The translations under genes and the position numbers were made by a program. DNA of 32,307 nucleotides from an uncultured Clostridia bacterium (GTDB taxonomy: Bacteria; Bacillota; Clostridia; TANB77; CAG-508), in the NCBI GenBank assembly GCA_944390695.1, contig CALXQP010000014.1, positions 1 to 32,307 of the forward strand, given 5' to 3'. Positions 31,424 to 32,307 of this stretch are shown piece after piece. The notes beneath the pieces were generated by a model. That model did no database searches. It was not told the origin of the DNA and was given only the letters and a program-made list of their open reading frames with translations. The stretch's first letter is position 1, and every line of letters starts with the position of its first letter.

Positions 31424-31979
31424 CTAATTCCTCCATCTTAACACAATATTTCTCATATAATTTTTTAATATTATCTTTTGTTAAAGTTTTATCTAGTCCG
31501 TTTTTACTTATTTCTGTAAATGTTGCTATTAGAAATTTATCAGTTTGTGGATGTATTAAATTCTGCTGCCTTTCTTTATTAAGATAATATTCTAATTGAG
31601 TATTTTGATTCCATTTATCTCCATTATACACCATTCCAGCAGCTAATTCATCACATACCATTTCTACTGCATATTTATATGGGATTATTATAGTTTTTTC
31701 AGGAATTGTTAAATCTATCCAATACTGGTGATGATGTTTATTTCTTCCTTTATGATGTAACCATGCCTTCGAATATCCTACATCCTCCTTACATAATGAT
31801 ATTGGACTTCTATGTCCATTATAATATTTTACACTTTCTATAAATTCTGTAGGAGAAAATTTTGACCAATCATGCATAAATCCCCTCCATGGCTCACCTA
31901 CTTTAATACATAATTTAAATACTACCCATTTATGTTTCATTACTAATTTTATATGTTTAAATATATTTGATATTTTCAT
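31407..31979 (-). CDS. DUF5662 family protein
   Basis: 190 residues, soluble. Conserved-looking polar residues: MHDWSKFSPTEFIESVKYYNG (about 35-55), HHKGRNKHHHQYWIDL (about 75-90), and VEMVCDELAAGMVYNGDKWN (about 105-124). The H-D, HH..HH.H and CDE set suggests a metal-binding, HD-like helical enzyme. This agrees with DUF5662, found in Clostridia and some phages, function unknown. It overlaps trmB and is probably transcribed with it. Confidence 0.8.
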   Translation of the reverse strand: MKISNIFKHIKLVMKHKWVVFKLCIKVGEPWRGFMHDWSKFSPTEFIESVKYYNGHRSPISLCKEDVGYSKAWLHHKGRNKHHHQYWIDLTIPEKTIIIPYKYAVEMVCDELAAGMVYNGDKWNQNTQLEYYLNKERQQNLIHPQTDKFLIATFTEISKNGLDKTLTKDNIKKLYEKYCVKMEELDENQV

Positions 31980-32198
31980 ATTTATTGTGCAACCCTCATC
32001 TTTCTTGACTTTTTAACACTAAAATTGTATAATTTTTTTACATAATTGTCAATATTCGTTTAAGCTTAAGTTACGGTATTTTCTAAATCCCATACCATCA
32101 GCCTTACATGCATACAAACCTTATTCTAAAATCATTGCTGCTCATTACGTAAAAAAAGAAAATGTAATCTAAGCAGCTGCGCCTCTTTCACTCAGGCC
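31980..32198. other. Intergenic region at right end, no gene identified
   Basis: The first half is AT-rich and holds the DUF5662 leader. From about 32080 the G+C content rises. An open frame without a start reads ...SALHAYKPYSKIIAAH... to a stop near 32171; it could be a degraded gene end, but I cannot identify it. Confidence 0.3.
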
Positions 32199-32291
32199 AA
32201 ATCCTGAAATATATTACTTCGACAAAGGCTGAGCCTGGTACGAAGACCTTGGCATGGTTCAGCCATGGAGGAGTAATATATTTCAGGATTT
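32199..32291. repeat. Perfect 20-bp inverted repeat with a structured 53-nt loop
   Basis: AAATCCTGAAATATATTACT (32199-32218) and its exact reverse complement (32272-32291). The loop contains further pairings (GGCTGA with TCAGCC, or CATGG with CCATG) and is G+C-rich compared with the window. Short frames stay open on both strands to the window edge. It could be a structured RNA, a MITE end or part of a larger foreign element cut off by the window. Confidence 0.75.
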
Positions 32292-32307
32292 TCCGTGAAC
32301 ATCCCTC

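Noticed and set aside
32199-32291. Ordinary intrinsic terminator
   Set aside because: The 53-nt loop is too long and structured, and no clear T-run follows either arm.

Overview
The window is very AT-rich DNA from a spore-forming member of the Clostridia (low-G+C Firmicutes). The evidence is spoVAC-spoVAD-spoVAE, a cwlJ/gerQ-like germination pair, a Spo0A-like protein, a clostridial-type IMP dehydrogenase, pta-ackA fermentation genes, an LtaS-family lipoteichoic acid synthase and an infC-rpmI-rplT operon with an attenuator leader. The species cannot be named from the sequence alone.

Layout: most genes lie on the minus strand. 1-4330: a repeat array, a DUF5665 membrane protein, a UPF0182 giant membrane protein and ftsY. 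4364-5184: a MITE-like element, tRNA-Tyr and tRNA-CAU with a terminator, and a repeat pair. 5183-8353: mtaB, a ROK sugar kinase, and a prepilin-peptidase-like gene with a pilin-like gene. 8482-10444 (plus strand): the spoVA operon behind a possible sigma-G promoter. 10458-10809: a compact two-promoter locus not listed among the long ORFs, which reads as an Fst/par-type type I toxin-antitoxin. 10868-14511: guaB, a 5'-nucleotidase-like HAD protein, and rplT-rpmI-infC (infC probably starts at AUA). 14534-18252: repeats, DUF1064, a GT51 transglycosylase and an HTH/DUF2975/DUF4173 operon. 18464-22810: dgkA with a DUF2238-like gene, ackA and pta, an HTH gene, and two copies of a 102-bp repeat. 22851-25539: gerQ-like/cwlJ, then an ECF sigma factor with a DUF4179 anti-sigma. 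25635-27477: a KilA-N orphan and a foreign-looking exported protein gene of clearly higher G+C. 27607-31979: a second MITE-like copy, the Spo0A-like gene, LtaS, trmB and DUF5662. 32199-32291: a 20-bp perfect inverted repeat at the right edge.

Three families of short interspersed repeats run through the intergenic regions. Family A has an identical core, AATTTGGTGCCGGTTCTC plus five or six T, present 13 times at five loci, with copies exactly 72 nt apart at three of them and in 36-nt tandem at a fourth. Family B is a 124-133 bp element with about 25-bp terminal inverted repeats, plus a collapsed 28-nt form. Family C is a 102-bp multi-hairpin element beside terminators. The strongest candidates for something undescribed are family A, the toxin-antitoxin locus at 10458-10809, and the Spo0A-like regulator that has lost its phosphorylation site.
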